In this document: one piece after another, positions 5,981 through 6,801 of the stretch
How positions within the stretch are numbered: position 1 is the stretch's first letter
Layout: each line of letters starts with the position of its first letter
Origin: Acidobacteriota bacterium
GTDB taxonomy: Bacteria > Acidobacteriota > Thermoanaerobaculia > Gp7-AA8
Direction of reading: 5' to 3'
Length of the DNA: 6,801 nucleotides
Assembly (NCBI GenBank): GCA_003222375.1
Contig: QHVX01000317.1
Span: 1 to 6,801, forward strand
Program-made: the position numbers and the translations under genes
The notes under the pieces: generated by a model
What the model was told of the DNA's origin: nothing
The model's input: only the letters and a program-made list of their open reading frames with translations
Databases searched by the model: none

Positions 5981-6801
5981 TTACAGAACTGCCAGGTCGA
6001 GCTGCCGCAGGCGCTCGGGATCGCCGATCGCTTCGATTTCGACGACCTTCCCCTGCGCGATCGTGAAGTTGAGAACCATGAGCAGCCGTCCGCCCGGAGC
6101 GACGACGACTCCCACCGCTCCGTTGATGAGCGCCGGCTGCGCGGCCCTCGCGCCTCCCCTGACCGCCCTTTCCGCAACGGCTGCCGCGCCGTGGATCTCC
6201 GGCGGCGCGCCGCGCATCGCGGCAACGTCGCCTCGCAGAACGACGTTCGGATCGAGAACTGCGAGAAGCGCATTCAAGTCACCGCCGCGCGAAGCGGCCA
6301 GGAACGCGTCGACAATTTCTCGCTGACGCGTGAGATCTGCATCGGGCACCGCGCGTGCGCCCTGCACTCGACGACGTGCGCGGCTCGCGAGTTGTCTGGC
6401 AGCGGTCGGAGAGCGCTCAACGATCGGCGCGATCTCGTCGAAGGACATGCCGAACAAATCGTGCAGCACGAACGCGAGTCGCTCGGCGGGAGCGAGCGTA
6501 TCGAGTACCACCAGCAGCGCGAGCCCAATTGAATTCGCGAGCAGCGTTTCCTCTTCAGGATTGTGGCCGCCGGCCTGGTTGGCGATCGGATCCAGAGGCT
6601 CCTCGCGGCGCGACTCGCGTGAGCGAAGCATGTCGAGAGAGACGCGCGCGACGACCGTCGTCAGCCACGCGCCAAGATTCTCGATGTCGCCGGCATCCGA
6701 TCGGCTGAGGCGCAGCCAGCCTTGCTGGACGGCATCCTCCGCCTCGGTCAGCGAGCCGAGCATCCGGTACGCGACCCCGCGCAGATGACCTCGGTGAGCC
6801 T
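5981..6801 (-). CDS. ECF sigma factor with C-terminal SnoaL-like domain (5' end missing)
   Basis: An RNA polymerase sigma factor of the extracytoplasmic-function group, cut by the right window edge. The frame is open to 6801 and reads AHRGHLRGVAYR before the methionine at 6763, matching the usual sigma-2 start, so that methionine is internal. Counting from it, region 2 is MLGSLTEAEDAVQQGWLRLS through about residue 50. Region 4 with its helix-turn-helix is about 86-134 (LAPAERLAFVLHDLFGMS, FDEIAPIVERSPTAARQL). A SnoaL-like domain fills 147-260 (REIVDAFLAASRGGDLNALL, INGAVGVVVAPGGRLLMVL, DPERLRQLDLAVL). This layout is that of SigJ-like ECF41/ECF56 sigma factors, whose C-terminal domain tunes activity in place of a separate anti-sigma factor. 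The WLPEP linker motif of classical ECF41 members is absent, so an ECF56-like or other subgroup is possible. The stimulus is unknown. The two exported-protein genes downstream on the same strand are candidate partners or targets. Confidence 0.92.
   Translation of the reverse strand, partial: AHRGHLRGVAYRMLGSLTEAEDAVQQGWLRLSRSDAGDIENLGAWLTTVVARVSLDMLRSRESRREEPLDPIANQAGGHNPEEETLLANSIGLALLVVLDTLAPAERLAFVLHDLFGMSFDEIAPIVERSPTAARQLASRARRRVQGARAVPDADLTRQREIVDAFLAASRGGDLNALLAVLDPNVVLRGDVAAMRGAPPEIHGAAAVAERAVRGGARAAQPALINGAVGVVVAPGGRLLMVLNFTIAQGKVVEIEAIGDPERLRQLDLAVL

Overview
This is a compact, GC-rich bacterial segment of about 6.8 kb (roughly 60% GC by eye), coding on both strands with almost no intergenic DNA. 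Three things point to a soil or metagenomic Acidobacteriota-type genome. These are the pseudopilin-like block (QKHTMADMRTIATAWEA followed by DAWGNNYHF) at 422-1282, the GAAGGCA heptamer repeat, and the large secreted multidomain glycosidase. The assignment is an inference of moderate confidence; there is no rRNA or marker gene here.

Left part (1-5037, mostly + strand): a carbohydrate locus. It starts with the 3' end of a MalF/UgpA-type ABC permease (to 421). It continues with a complete MalG/UgpE-type permease (1322-2143) and a very large secreted protein (2140-5037). That protein has a sugar-binding-type N-terminus, a discoidin-like domain and a six-hairpin glycosidase-like domain. It overlaps the permease stop by ATGA. 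The simplest reading is that the secreted enzyme releases a sugar which the CUT1-type importer takes up; the solute-binding protein and ATPase are not in view. A gene on the opposite strand (422-1282) fills the space between the two permease genes. It encodes four hydrophobic segments fused to a GspG-like pseudopilin domain that lacks a prepilin-peptidase site.

The glycosidase gene has two remarkable features. Its signal peptide is encoded by a perfect 27-bp inverted repeat built of GAAGGCA heptamers: one arm gives the basic n-region and the other the hydrophobic core. Its middle third (about 3262-3927) is in a different reading frame from the two ends. About ten codons seem to be missing at each junction, and the two shifts compensate so that no stop codon appears. 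The gene is therefore decayed, or the assembly is wrong at two places.

Right part (5027-6801, - strand): the 5'-truncated end of an ECF sigma factor with a C-terminal SnoaL-like domain (ECF41/ECF56 type). It is followed by two small exported proteins of unknown function that overlap by ATGA: a signal-peptide protein and a lipoprotein. The lipoprotein gene ends inside the 3' end of the glycosidase gene (11-bp tail-to-tail overlap). No tRNA, rRNA, CRISPR array, insertion sequence or convincing terminator was seen, and no gene-free stretch exceeds 300 bases.
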